Positions 1 to 6,338 of a DNA stretch of 9,012 nucleotides are shown piece after piece. Within the stretch, counting starts at the first letter, position 1; each line of letters starts with the position of its first letter. Under the pieces are notes generated by a model. The model was given only the letters and a program-made list of their open reading frames with translations. It had not been told where the DNA came from and did no database searches. Where the stretch lies: contig JBILVB010000150.1 in NCBI GenBank assembly GCA_044370695.1, positions 1 to 9,012 on the forward strand. Reading direction: 5' to 3'. The DNA comes from JBEIFW01 sp044370695 (GTDB taxonomy: Bacteria; Actinomycetota; Acidimicrobiia; Acidimicrobiales; Ilumatobacteraceae). The translations under genes were made by a program, and so were the position numbers.

Positions 1-1700
1 ATCCCGACGAGGAACACGAGCGGGAACTCGAGACCCTTGGCGCCGTGCAGGGTCATCAGCGTGACCTTGGTGGCGTCGGCGCCCTCGGCAGGCTCTTCGG
101 TGTCCGCGACCAACGCCACCTGCTCCAAGAAGGCGTCGACCGATTCGAACTCCTGAGCGGAGCCGATGAGCTCGCTGAGGTTCTCGAGTCGGCCCGCGGA
201 TTCGACCGAGTGCTCCGCCTCGAGTTCGGTCAGATACCCCGAGTCGTCGAGCGCGGCCTGCAGCACGGCGGCCGGACCCTGCCCGACCAGCACCGCCAAC
301 CGATCGAGGAGTTCGGTGAACCGTTCGATCCCGCGGGCCGCCGCACCCGACACGCCGGCCTCGCCGGCATCCCGGAGCGCCTCGGCGAAGGTGAGTCCGT
401 AGGCGGCCGCATGCACGTCGAGGCGGGCGACGGTGGTGTCGCCGATCCCGCGACGCGGGACGTTCAGGACGCGCTTCAGGCTCACCTCGTCGGCCGGGTT
501 GACCACGGCGCGCAGGTAGGCGAGCGCGTCCTTCACCTCGCGTCGGTCGTAGAAGCGGGTTCCGCCGATCACCCGGTAGGGGATACCCGCCCGCATCAGG
601 GCCTCCTCGACCACCCGGCTCATGGCGTTGGTGCGGTAGAAGACGGCGGACTCGCCCCACGGACGACCGTCGTGGTCGTGCGCATCGGCGAGGCGCCGGG
701 CCACCCAGGTTGCCTCGTCGTGCTCGTCGGACGCGTGGTACCGGGTGATCTTCTCCCCTGCCCCGGCGTCGGTCCACAACGACTTCGGCTTGCGGGCCTG
801 GTTGTGGGCGATCACCGCATTGGCCGCGTCGAGGATCGTCTGGGTGGACCGGTAGTTCTGCTCGAGCAGGATCGTGGTGACCTCGGGGAAGGCCTGCTCG
901 AACTGCAGGATGTTGCGGAAGTCGGCGCCCCGGAACTTGTAGATGCTCTGGTCGACGTCGCCGACGACGCAGACGTTGCGGTGATCCCCGGCGAGCAGCA
1001 GGACGATCTCGTTCTGTGCCGCGTTCGTGTCCTGGTACTCGTCGACGAGGATGTGTCGGAACCGCCGTTGGTACGACTCGAGCACCTCGGGGAACCGGCG
1101 GAAAAGCTCGACGGTGACCGTGAGCAGGTCGTCGAAATCCATGGCCCCGGCCTTACGGAGCCTGGCCTGGTACTCGCGGAATGCCTCCGCCACCTTGCGG
1201 TCGAACGGCGTCGCGGCCCGCTCGGCGTACTGCTCGGGGCTGACGAGGTCGTTCTTGGCGGCCGACACCAACCCGTGGATGCCCTTGGCCGTGAACCGCT
1301 TCGCGTCGAGGCCCTGATCCCGCAGCACGTAGCCCATCAGGCGCTGGGCGTCGGACTGGTCGTAGATCGAGAACGCCGACGGGTAGCCCAGCCGGCCGGC
1401 ATCACGCCGAAGGATCCGCACGCAGGCCGAGTGGAAGGTGGAGACCCACATCTTCTGCGCGACCGAGCCGACGAGCCGCTCCACGCGCTCGCGCATCTCG
1501 GCCGCCGCTTTGTTGGTGAACGTGATCGCCAGGATGGCGAACGGGCTCACCCCGTCGTCGATCAGGTGGGCGATCCGATGGGTGAGCACCCGGGTCTTGC
1601 CGGAACCGGCACCCGCCACGATGAGCAACGGCCCGTCCCGGTGCACCACCGCATCGAGCTGATCGGGGTTCAGGCCGTCGGTGAGGGAGGGGATCGGCAT
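1..1700 (-). CDS. pcrA: ATP-dependent DNA helicase, PcrA/UvrD family (3' end outside window)
   Basis: Superfamily 1A 3'-5' DNA helicase of the UvrD/PcrA/Rep type, which unwinds DNA in nucleotide excision repair and clears blocked replication or recombination intermediates. About 566 codons are present; the family is usually 700-800 residues, so the C-terminal quarter, including motif VI, lies beyond base 1. Visible motifs in order: Q-motif LNPDQ (Q14), Walker A AGAGSGKT (K35), motif Ia FTNKAAAEM, motif II VDEYQDTN (D220/E221), motif III GDVDQSIYKFRGAD, motif IV LEQNYRST, and motif V TLHGAKGLEF (K555), just inside the left edge. Motif III has Phe where the classical PcrA base-stacking residue is Trp. 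The reading frame is unbroken. Start ATG 1700 is preferred over the in-frame ATG at 1712 because a TAGGAT -10-like element overlaps the latter. The nearest upstream gene is the co-directional SDR, 69 bp away. Family call very safe; PcrA versus a UvrD paralogue less so. Confidence 0.95.
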   Translation of the reverse strand, partial: MPIPSLTDGLNPDQLDAVVHRDGPLLIVAGAGSGKTRVLTHRIAHLIDDGVSPFAILAITFTNKAAAEMRERVERLVGSVAQKMWVSTFHSACVRILRRDAGRLGYPSAFSIYDQSDAQRLMGYVLRDQGLDAKRFTAKGIHGLVSAAKNDLVSPEQYAERAATPFDRKVAEAFREYQARLRKAGAMDFDDLLTVTVELFRRFPEVLESYQRRFRHILVDEYQDTNAAQNEIVLLLAGDHRNVCVVGDVDQSIYKFRGADFRNILQFEQAFPEVTTILLEQNYRSTQTILDAANAVIAHNQARKPKSLWTDAGAGEKITRYHASDEHDEATWVARRLADAHDHDGRPWGESAVFYRTNAMSRVVEEALMRAGIPYRVIGGTRFYDRREVKDALAYLRAVVNPADEVSLKRVLNVPRRGIGDTTVARLDVHAAAYGLTFAEALRDAGEAGVSGAAARGIERFTELLDRLAVLVGQGPAAVLQAALDDSGYLTELEAEHSVESAGRLENLSELIGSAQEFESVDAFLEQVALVADTEEPAEGADATKVTLMTLHGAKGLEFPLVFLVG

Positions 1701-1710
1701 GGCCCGATGC

Positions 1711-1716
1711 ATCCTA
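1711..1716 (-). promoter_or_regulatory. Candidate -10 element of the helicase gene
   Basis: TAGGAT on the minus strand matches the actinobacterial -10 pattern TAnnnT. With usual spacing, transcription would start near base 1704, giving a leader of about 4 nt before ATG 1700. I see no convincing -35 hexamer about 17 bp upstream. If real, the element rules out ATG 1712 as the main start, because that codon overlaps the hexamer. The same bases could instead act as a weak AGGA ribosome site for ATG 1700, with an 11-nt spacing. Confidence 0.35.
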
Positions 1717-1749
1717 CGGCGCCGGTGTCGTCCGGAACGGGAGCCCCGC

Positions 1750-1769
1750 GCCGGACGGATCCGACCGGC
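1750..1769. promoter_or_regulatory. 20-bp imperfect palindrome directly after the SDR stop codon
   Basis: GCCGGACGGATCCGACCGGC pairs with itself at every position except one symmetric mismatch (A1755/A1764), with GGATCC at the centre. As RNA from the minus strand it could form a stem closed by a GATC loop. It begins immediately downstream of the SDR TGA and lies in the 57-69 bp gap before the helicase. No T-tract follows, so it is either a U-less terminator-like hairpin or a dimeric-protein operator placed upstream of the helicase promoter. The two cannot be told apart by reading. Confidence 0.4.
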
Positions 1770-2576
1770 TCAGGGGTGGCGACGGGGCAACGCCTCGACC
1801 CGCGGGGGCAGGACGACGGGGTGTCCCATCCACACTCCGATGTTCTCCCCGGTGCGGCCCTCGGGTCCTTCGGCGAGGAGGTCCACCAGCAGCCCGCCGA
1901 GCTGCGCCGGGGTCATCCAGCGGGCGATCACCTCCGGGGTCGCGCGATCGCCCGACGCGAACCGCACCATCTCGGAGTCCGTGGCGTCCATGCAGAGGGC
2001 GTTTACGCGCACCCCTCTGTCCCGCAACAGCTTCGCCCACGCCTGGGTCAAGCCGTTGATGCCCCACTTCGACGCGTCGTACACGTCCATCCTCGTCCCC
2101 CCGCCGGTGTCGAAACCCGGAGGCGGGCAGATGTGATCCGTGGCGATGTTGACCAGGTTCCCGCCACCCCGGGCCACGAGGTGACCGATGGCCGCCCGAC
2201 CCGTGAGGAACACCCCCCGCAGGTTGGTGTCGACGAGGTACGACCAGTCGTCGAGGGCCTTGTCCCACGGATCCGTCAGGGCGTTGGTCGGCCGCCACAC
2301 CCCGGCATTGGCCACGACGACGTCGAGCCCACCGAAGCGGGCAGCGGCCTCGTCGACGAAGCTGCGCACCTGCTCGGGGACACGGACGTCGGCCACCCAG
2401 GCCTCCACCCGCCGCCCGGTTGCTGATGCGAGCGCCGCCGCCACGTCGTGCACCCCGGGCTTCACGTCGCAGATCGCCACCTCCGCCCCGGCCTGCGCCA
2501 GCGCCGTGGCGAAACCCCGTCCCAGTCCGACCGCCGCGCCGGTGACCAGCGCGACCTTGCCCTCGCAGCTCCCCAT
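1770..2576 (-). CDS. SDR family NAD(P)-dependent oxidoreductase with atypical active site
   Basis: Classical-size short-chain dehydrogenase/reductase (268 residues), a cytoplasmic Rossmann-fold enzyme that oxidises or reduces a hydroxyl/carbonyl substrate. The dinucleotide-binding motif TGAAVGLG is at residues 12-19. An acidic residue (CDV) after strand 2 suggests NAD(H) preference. NAG follows strand 4, N118 lies in DTNLRG, and the catalytic YDASK gives Y166 and K170. The catalytic Ser normally found 13 residues before Tyr is not there: the aligned stretch reads NIATDH, with Thr (T146) 20 residues before Y166, implying a roughly 7-residue Pro/Gly-rich insertion. ATG 2576 is chosen because it gives the standard SDR N-terminus and has AGGA 7 nt upstream. 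An upstream ATG at 2786 would add 70 non-SDR residues that run across the divergent gene. The gene is divergent from the spermidine-synthase-like gene. Substrate unknown. Confidence 0.93.
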   Translation of the reverse strand: MGSCEGKVALVTGAAVGLGRGFATALAQAGAEVAICDVKPGVHDVAAALASATGRRVEAWVADVRVPEQVRSFVDEAAARFGGLDVVVANAGVWRPTNALTDPWDKALDDWSYLVDTNLRGVFLTGRAAIGHLVARGGGNLVNIATDHICPPPGFDTGGGTRMDVYDASKWGINGLTQAWAKLLRDRGVRVNALCMDATDSEMVRFASGDRATPEVIARWMTPAQLGGLLVDLLAEGPEGRTGENIGVWMGHPVVLPPRVEALPRRHP

Positions 2577-2583
2577 GGTTCGA

Positions 2584-2587
2584 TCCT
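2584..2587 (-). promoter_or_regulatory. Ribosome binding site of the SDR gene
   Basis: AGGA on the minus strand, 7 nt before ATG 2576. It decides the start over the upstream in-frame ATG at 2786. Confidence 0.55.
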
Positions 2588-2633
2588 GCCAGGCCGGACG
2601 CGCCGGTACCCGGTCCCCACCGGCTCCGATGCC

Positions 2634-2639
2634 TAACCT
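2634..2639 (+). promoter_or_regulatory. Candidate -10 element for a leaderless transcript of the spermidine-synthase-like gene
   Basis: TAACCT fits TAnnnT. Its last base is 8 positions before the A of ATG 2647, so the expected transcription start falls on or next to the start codon. No Shine-Dalgarno sequence is visible before ATG 2647, which fits leaderless translation as is common in actinobacteria. No clear -35 is seen. The element sits in the 70-bp divergent region shared with the SDR. Confidence 0.4.
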
Positions 2640-2646
2640 CGCTGCG

Positions 2647-4803
2647 ATGCAGGCTTCCGGTCGGGCCCTCGTCCCCGTGGCGACCGCAACCGTGTTCGGC
2701 TCGGCAGTGCTGGTGTTCGCCGTCCAACCCCTGGTCACCCGGCTCGTGTTGGCCCGCCTCGGCGGGTCGGCCGCCGTGTGGAACACCGCGTTGGTGTTCT
2801 TCCAGGTCGTGCTGCTCGCCGGTTACGGCCTCGCCCACCTGACCACCACTCGGCTGCGCCCGACCGGTCAACTCGTCGCCCACCTCGCCCTGTTCGCCGC
2901 CGGCGCCGTGGTGCTGCCCATCGGGCTCGGGGCCTCCTGGCGGCCGCCCGTGGCCGGCACCCCCGTGTGGTGGCTGCTCGGCGTCCTGCTGGTCGTCGTC
3001 GGGCTCCCGTACCTGGCACTGACGACGATGAGCCCGCTCGTACAGCGCTGGTTCGCCGCGACCGGCCACGCCCGCGCCGCCGACCCGTACTTCCTGTATG
3101 CGGCCTCGAACGCCGGCAGCCTGATCGGCCTGGTCACCTACCCGTTCGTCGTCGAACCCCGCCTGACCCTGTCCGCGCAGGCGCGGCTGTGGGCGATCGG
3201 GTACGGGCTCGTGGCGATCGGCGCCGGGATACTGGCGCTCGTCGCGCACCGCAGCGACCAGCGGCCCCGCACCGTAGAGGCCCCACCGACCGCCTCGATC
3301 CCCTGGCGCCGACGGCTGTCGTGGGTGGTGTGGGCAGCGATCCCGGCGAGCCTGCTGGTCGGGGCCACCACCCACGTGACCACCGACATCGGCTCGATCC
3401 CGCTGCTGTGGGTCGGACCGTTGGCCCTGTACCTCCTGAGCTACATCGTCGCGTTCGCCACCCGACGGGTCCCCGTCGCCGTCGCCGACCACCTCTTGTT
3501 CGCTGCGGCCGGCGCGGCCGGGATGTCGTTCGTCGTGCGCCCCTCCCAACGATGGGCGGAGATCGCGTTGCATCTCGGGCTGGTCGCCGCGGCCGGGCTC
3601 GCGTTCCACCTGCGCCTCGCCGAATCCCGACCCGAACCGGCCCGCCTGACCGAGTTCTTCGTGTGGACCTCCCTCGGCGGGGTGCTCGGTGGTTCGCTCA
3701 ACGCTCTCGTCGCGCCGCTGGTGTTCCACCGCATCGTCGAGTATCCCGCCGTGCTCGCACTGGCCGTCGTCGTGGCCTGGCGGCGACCGGCCTACCGCGG
3801 TCGCTGGCGCTGGACGCTGCCGGCCGAGGTGGCCGTCCCCGCCGCCGTGTGGTTCCTCCTCGACGGCGTCGACACCCCGGAGCGCTGGCTGCTCGCCGTC
3901 GCCGCCGTGCTCGCCACGGCCCTGCGCCGGCGTCCCGTCGCCGTGGCAGCCGGGCTCGCCGTCGTGATGGTCCTCGGCTCCGACAGCCGCTGGGCGGCGG
4001 CGATCCGCTTCGAGCGCAGCTTCTACGGCGCGTTCTTCGTCACCGACACCGGGCAGTTCCGGGCGATCACCCACGGCACGACCTTGCACGGCCAGCAACC
4101 GCTGGACCTCACCGTCACCCGGGAGCCGTCGACCTACTACGCCCGGACCGGTCCGGTGGGTCAACTCTTCGGGCAGTACGCCGGCGACCCCCGCCTCGAT
4201 CGCGTCGGAGTCGTCGGTCTCGGGGTGGGGACCCTCGCGGCCTACTCGGCGCCGGACCGCCGGATCACGTTCTTCGAGATCGATGCCGAGATCGCACGTA
4301 CCGCCCGGGACCCTTCGTTGTTCACCTACCTGTCGGGCGCCCCGGGGCCGGTCGACGTGGTGCTCGGCGACGGTCGCCTGTCGCTCGAGCGCTGGACCGG
4401 CGACCCCTTCGGCCTGCTCGTCGTCGACGCGTTCTCCTCGGACGCGATCCCCACCCATCTGCTCACCCGGGAAGCGGTCGCGACCTATCTGGACCGGCTC
4501 ACGCCCGACGGCGTGCTGGCCCTGCACATCTCGAACCGCTACTACGACCTCGAACCGGTGGTCGCCGCCATCGCGACCGAGTTGCGGGTCGACCGGCTCG
4601 TGCAGTTCGACTCGGCGATCACCGATCCCTTCTCGCAGCAGATCGGCAAGACCTCCTCCCATTGGGTCGTGCTGGCGCGCTCGTCGAAGGCGCTCGACCC
4701 CCTGCGGTCCATCGCCGTGTGGCAGCCCCTCGGCGGCCGGCCCGGTGTGACGGCCTGGACCGACGAACGCATCGACCTGCTCGGCGTGCTCGACCTCGGT
4801 TGA
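2647..4803 (+). CDS. Polytopic membrane protein with C-terminal spermidine-synthase-like domain (fused MFS/spermidine synthase type)
   Basis: A 718-residue protein. Residues 1 to about 455 contain roughly 14-15 hydrophobic segments, and the N-terminus carries family-typical patterns: PLVTRLVLARLGGSAAVWN, FFQVVLLAGYGLAH and ASNAGSLIGLVTYPF. From about residue 458 (FYGAFFV) a soluble domain with the aminopropyltransferase/methyltransferase fold begins: GLGVGTLAAY at 524-533 (nucleotide loop), E544 in FFEIDAE (ribose-binding acid), GDG at 574-576, and VVDAFSSD with D594 at the position of the catalytic Asp of spermidine synthase. The family is widely annotated as fused MFS/spermidine synthase, but the membrane half is not an obvious transporter and aminopropyl transfer is unproven. 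ATG 2647 is chosen because it starts just before the first membrane segment and behind a TAACCT -10-like element. The open frame to 2188 is antisense to the SDR. First gene of a likely three-gene operon. Confidence 0.9.
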   Translation: MQASGRALVPVATATVFGSAVLVFAVQPLVTRLVLARLGGSAAVWNTALVFFQVVLLAGYGLAHLTTTRLRPTGQLVAHLALFAAGAVVLPIGLGASWRPPVAGTPVWWLLGVLLVVVGLPYLALTTMSPLVQRWFAATGHARAADPYFLYAASNAGSLIGLVTYPFVVEPRLTLSAQARLWAIGYGLVAIGAGILALVAHRSDQRPRTVEAPPTASIPWRRRLSWVVWAAIPASLLVGATTHVTTDIGSIPLLWVGPLALYLLSYIVAFATRRVPVAVADHLLFAAAGAAGMSFVVRPSQRWAEIALHLGLVAAAGLAFHLRLAESRPEPARLTEFFVWTSLGGVLGGSLNALVAPLVFHRIVEYPAVLALAVVVAWRRPAYRGRWRWTLPAEVAVPAAVWFLLDGVDTPERWLLAVAAVLATALRRRPVAVAAGLAVVMVLGSDSRWAAAIRFERSFYGAFFVTDTGQFRAITHGTTLHGQQPLDLTVTREPSTYYARTGPVGQLFGQYAGDPRLDRVGVVGLGVGTLAAYSAPDRRITFFEIDAEIARTARDPSLFTYLSGAPGPVDVVLGDGRLSLERWTGDPFGLLVVDAFSSDAIPTHLLTREAVATYLDRLTPDGVLALHISNRYYDLEPVVAAIATELRVDRLVQFDSAITDPFSQQIGKTSSHWVVLARSSKALDPLRSIAVWQPLGGRPGVTAWTDERIDLLGVLDLG

Positions 4804-4838
4804 CCGACCCGGGCCCGCCGATCCGCTACGAAGAGCGG

Positions 4839-5534
4839 ATGCGCCTGGCGAAGGACCACCTCGACGTCGGGTTCTCGACCGGCGACTGGCCGGCGGCCGA
4901 CGCCTTCTGGCGAACGGTCGTCGGGCTCCCGTACGAGGAGTACCTGAAGATCGGCGCCGGCGTCCGCCAACACCGCTTCGGCTGCAACGGCTCCGTCGTC
5001 AAGGTGAACCACGCTCGCGAACCGCTCGCACCGGCGACGACGGTGCTGCGAGGCCTGCGCATCGCCCACGACCGGACGGCGATGCCCGTGCGCCTCCACG
5101 AACCCGAGGGGACGCCGATCGAACTCGTACCGCGTGGCCACGACGGAGTCACCGGGATCGAGGTGTCGATCGCCTGTGCCGACGGCGGGTCCGCCCGACG
5201 GTTCTGGGTCGACGGCCTCGGCGGAACCCTCCGCCCGGACGGCCGTGTCCAGGTCGGCGACACGCTGATCCGCACCGCGTCGGAGCCGGACCTGACCCCG
5301 ATGACCGCCCGGACCGGACCCGGATTCCGGTACCTGACGGTCCAGGTGTGGAACTGCGACGCCGCCCACGCGCACCTGCTCGATCTCGGCTTCGCCGAGG
5401 ATCTCGCGCCCGTCACGCTGGGCACCACGGCCCGGATCTCGTTCGTGCGCAACGACGACGGGCTGCCCCTCGAGATCTCCCAGCGCGCCTCGCTCACCGG
5501 GGCGCTCCCCGACCCCGACGGAGGACACCCGTGA
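4839..5534 (+). CDS. VOC family (glyoxalase/dioxygenase-fold) protein
   Basis: A 231-residue protein with two vicinal-oxygen-chelate modules. Module 1 runs from HLDVGF (H7) through an ADAFWRTVVGLPYEEYLK helix/loop to PEGTPIELVP (E95). Module 2 runs from GIEVSIACAD (E108) through ARRFWVDGLGG to LPLEISQR (E212). The four positions matching the usual VOC metal ligands are H7, E95, E108 and E212, so Glu occurs where module 2 usually has His; this assignment is by eye. VOC members include isomerases, epimerases, dioxygenases and lyases, often on CoA esters or aromatics, so the reaction is open. ATG 4839 is chosen, with a weak GAAGAG sequence 5 nt upstream. A TTG at 4800 overlapping the previous stop would add 13 residues without recognisable fold content. 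It lies 35 bp after the spermidine-synthase-like gene and overlaps the crotonase by 4 bp. Confidence 0.85.
   Translation: MRLAKDHLDVGFSTGDWPAADAFWRTVVGLPYEEYLKIGAGVRQHRFGCNGSVVKVNHAREPLAPATTVLRGLRIAHDRTAMPVRLHEPEGTPIELVPRGHDGVTGIEVSIACADGGSARRFWVDGLGGTLRPDGRVQVGDTLIRTASEPDLTPMTARTGPGFRYLTVQVWNCDAAHAHLLDLGFAEDLAPVTLGTTARISFVRNDDGLPLEISQRASLTGALPDPDGGHP
5520..5525 (+). promoter_or_regulatory. Strong ribosome binding site of the crotonase gene
   Basis: GGAGGA, 5 nt before GTG 5531 and inside the 3' end of the VOC gene. It fixes the GTG start and is the best Shine-Dalgarno sequence seen at any start in this window. Together with the GTGA stop/start overlap it indicates coupled translation. Confidence 0.8.
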
Positions 5535-6322
5535 CCACGGTCCGCACCGAACGGCTCGACGGCCCGAGCCCGAACGCCGACGTCTTCGTCGTCACCATCG
5601 ACCGACCGGAGGTCCGCAACGCCGTCGACCGGGCGACGGCCGAGGCGCTCGCCGCCGCCTTCCGTGCCTTCGACGGCGACGGCACCCTGGCCGTCGCCGT
5701 GCTCACCGGCGCCGGGGGCACGTTCTGCGCCGGGGCCGACCTCAAGGCGGTGACGACCGGACGGGGCAACCGGGTGGACCCCGACGTGGCTGCGGACGGC
5801 CCGATGGGTCCGACGCGGATGTTGCTGTCCAAACCGGTGATCGCCGCCGTGGAGGGTCACGCCGTCGCCGGCGGGCTGGAGCTGGCCGCGTGGTGCGACC
5901 TGCGGGTGGCGGCACGCGACGCCGTGTTCGGCGTGTACTGCCGGCGCTGGGGGGTGCCCCTCGTCGACGGCGGCACCGTCCGACTGCCGAGACTCGTCGG
6001 CCACTCCCATGCGCTCGACCTGATCCTCACCGGCCGCGGGGTCTCGGGGGACGAGGCCCACGCCATGGGGCTCGCCAACCGCCTGGTCGAGCCCGGCGAA
6101 GCGCTCGGCGCTGCGATCGACCTCGCCCGCCGGCTGGCCGGTTTCCCGCAGGCGTGTCTGCGCGCGGATCGACGCTCGAGCTACGACCAGTGGGATCTGG
6201 CGCTCCCCGATGCCCTCGCCCGTGAGACCGCCTTGGGCCGGGCCGTGATCGCCTCCGGCGAGACCGCCGCCGGAGCCGCCCGGTTCGCCGCGGGCGCAGG
6301 CCGAGGCGGTTCGTTCGCCTAG
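5531..6322 (+). CDS. Crotonase (enoyl-CoA hydratase/isomerase) family protein lacking the second catalytic Glu
   Basis: A 263-residue protein of normal crotonase length, expected to bind an acyl-CoA thioester in the cytoplasm. Visible: DRPEVRNAVD near the N-terminus, the oxyanion-hole segment GTFCAGADLK, then KPVIAAVEGHAVAGGLELA with E117 at the position of the first catalytic Glu of rat mitochondrial hydratase (E144). The next motif reads FGVYCRRWGVPLVDGGTVRL. At the position of the second catalytic Glu (E164 in rat) there is C137, followed by R138 and R139, and an Asp precedes the GG. Ordinary hydration of enoyl-CoA by the two-Glu mechanism is therefore doubtful; isomerase, hydrolase, decarboxylase or another crotonase reaction is possible. 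Start GTG 5531 is supported by GGAGGA 5 nt upstream and by its 4-base overlap with the VOC stop. The overlap suggests the two products act together. The tail after about residue 245 is Ala/Gly-rich and low in complexity. Confidence 0.92.
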   Translation: MTTVRTERLDGPSPNADVFVVTIDRPEVRNAVDRATAEALAAAFRAFDGDGTLAVAVLTGAGGTFCAGADLKAVTTGRGNRVDPDVAADGPMGPTRMLLSKPVIAAVEGHAVAGGLELAAWCDLRVAARDAVFGVYCRRWGVPLVDGGTVRLPRLVGHSHALDLILTGRGVSGDEAHAMGLANRLVEPGEALGAAIDLARRLAGFPQACLRADRRSSYDQWDLALPDALARETALGRAVIASGETAAGAARFAAGAGRGGSFA

Positions 6323-6325
6323 GGC

Positions 6326-6338
6326 GGCGCCTGGCGCC
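6326..6338. terminator. Possible short bidirectional terminator at convergent gene ends
   Basis: GGCGCC-T-GGCGCC is a 13-base symmetric sequence filling most of the 16-bp gap between the crotonase TAG and the amidase TGA on the opposite strand. It is position-appropriate, but the loop is too tight for all six pairs to form and no T-tract follows on either strand, so this is weak. Confidence 0.2.

Noticed and set aside
45..2426. A 793-codon open frame on the plus strand opposite the helicase and SDR
   Set aside because: It is antisense to two well-supported genes, has no recognisable domain, is rich in Arg/Gly/Val/His as expected from a GC-rich shadow frame, and runs across the gap between the genes.
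1714..4662. A 982-codon open frame on the minus strand opposite the spermidine-synthase-like gene
   Set aside because: The translation is low-complexity Gly/Arg/Asp/Gln without domains and covers genes on both strands. It is explained by the lack of AT-rich stop codons.
2647..4803. Classical soluble SpeE plus a separate transporter gene
   Set aside because: One unbroken frame covers both parts, with no internal stop or plausible restart before residue 458, and the fused form is a known family architecture.
2778..4838. Upstream extension of the VOC reading frame, giving a 918-residue fusion
   Set aside because: The added part is an Arg/Pro-rich frame-shifted reading of the membrane protein gene. 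VOC homology starts only after ATG 4839.
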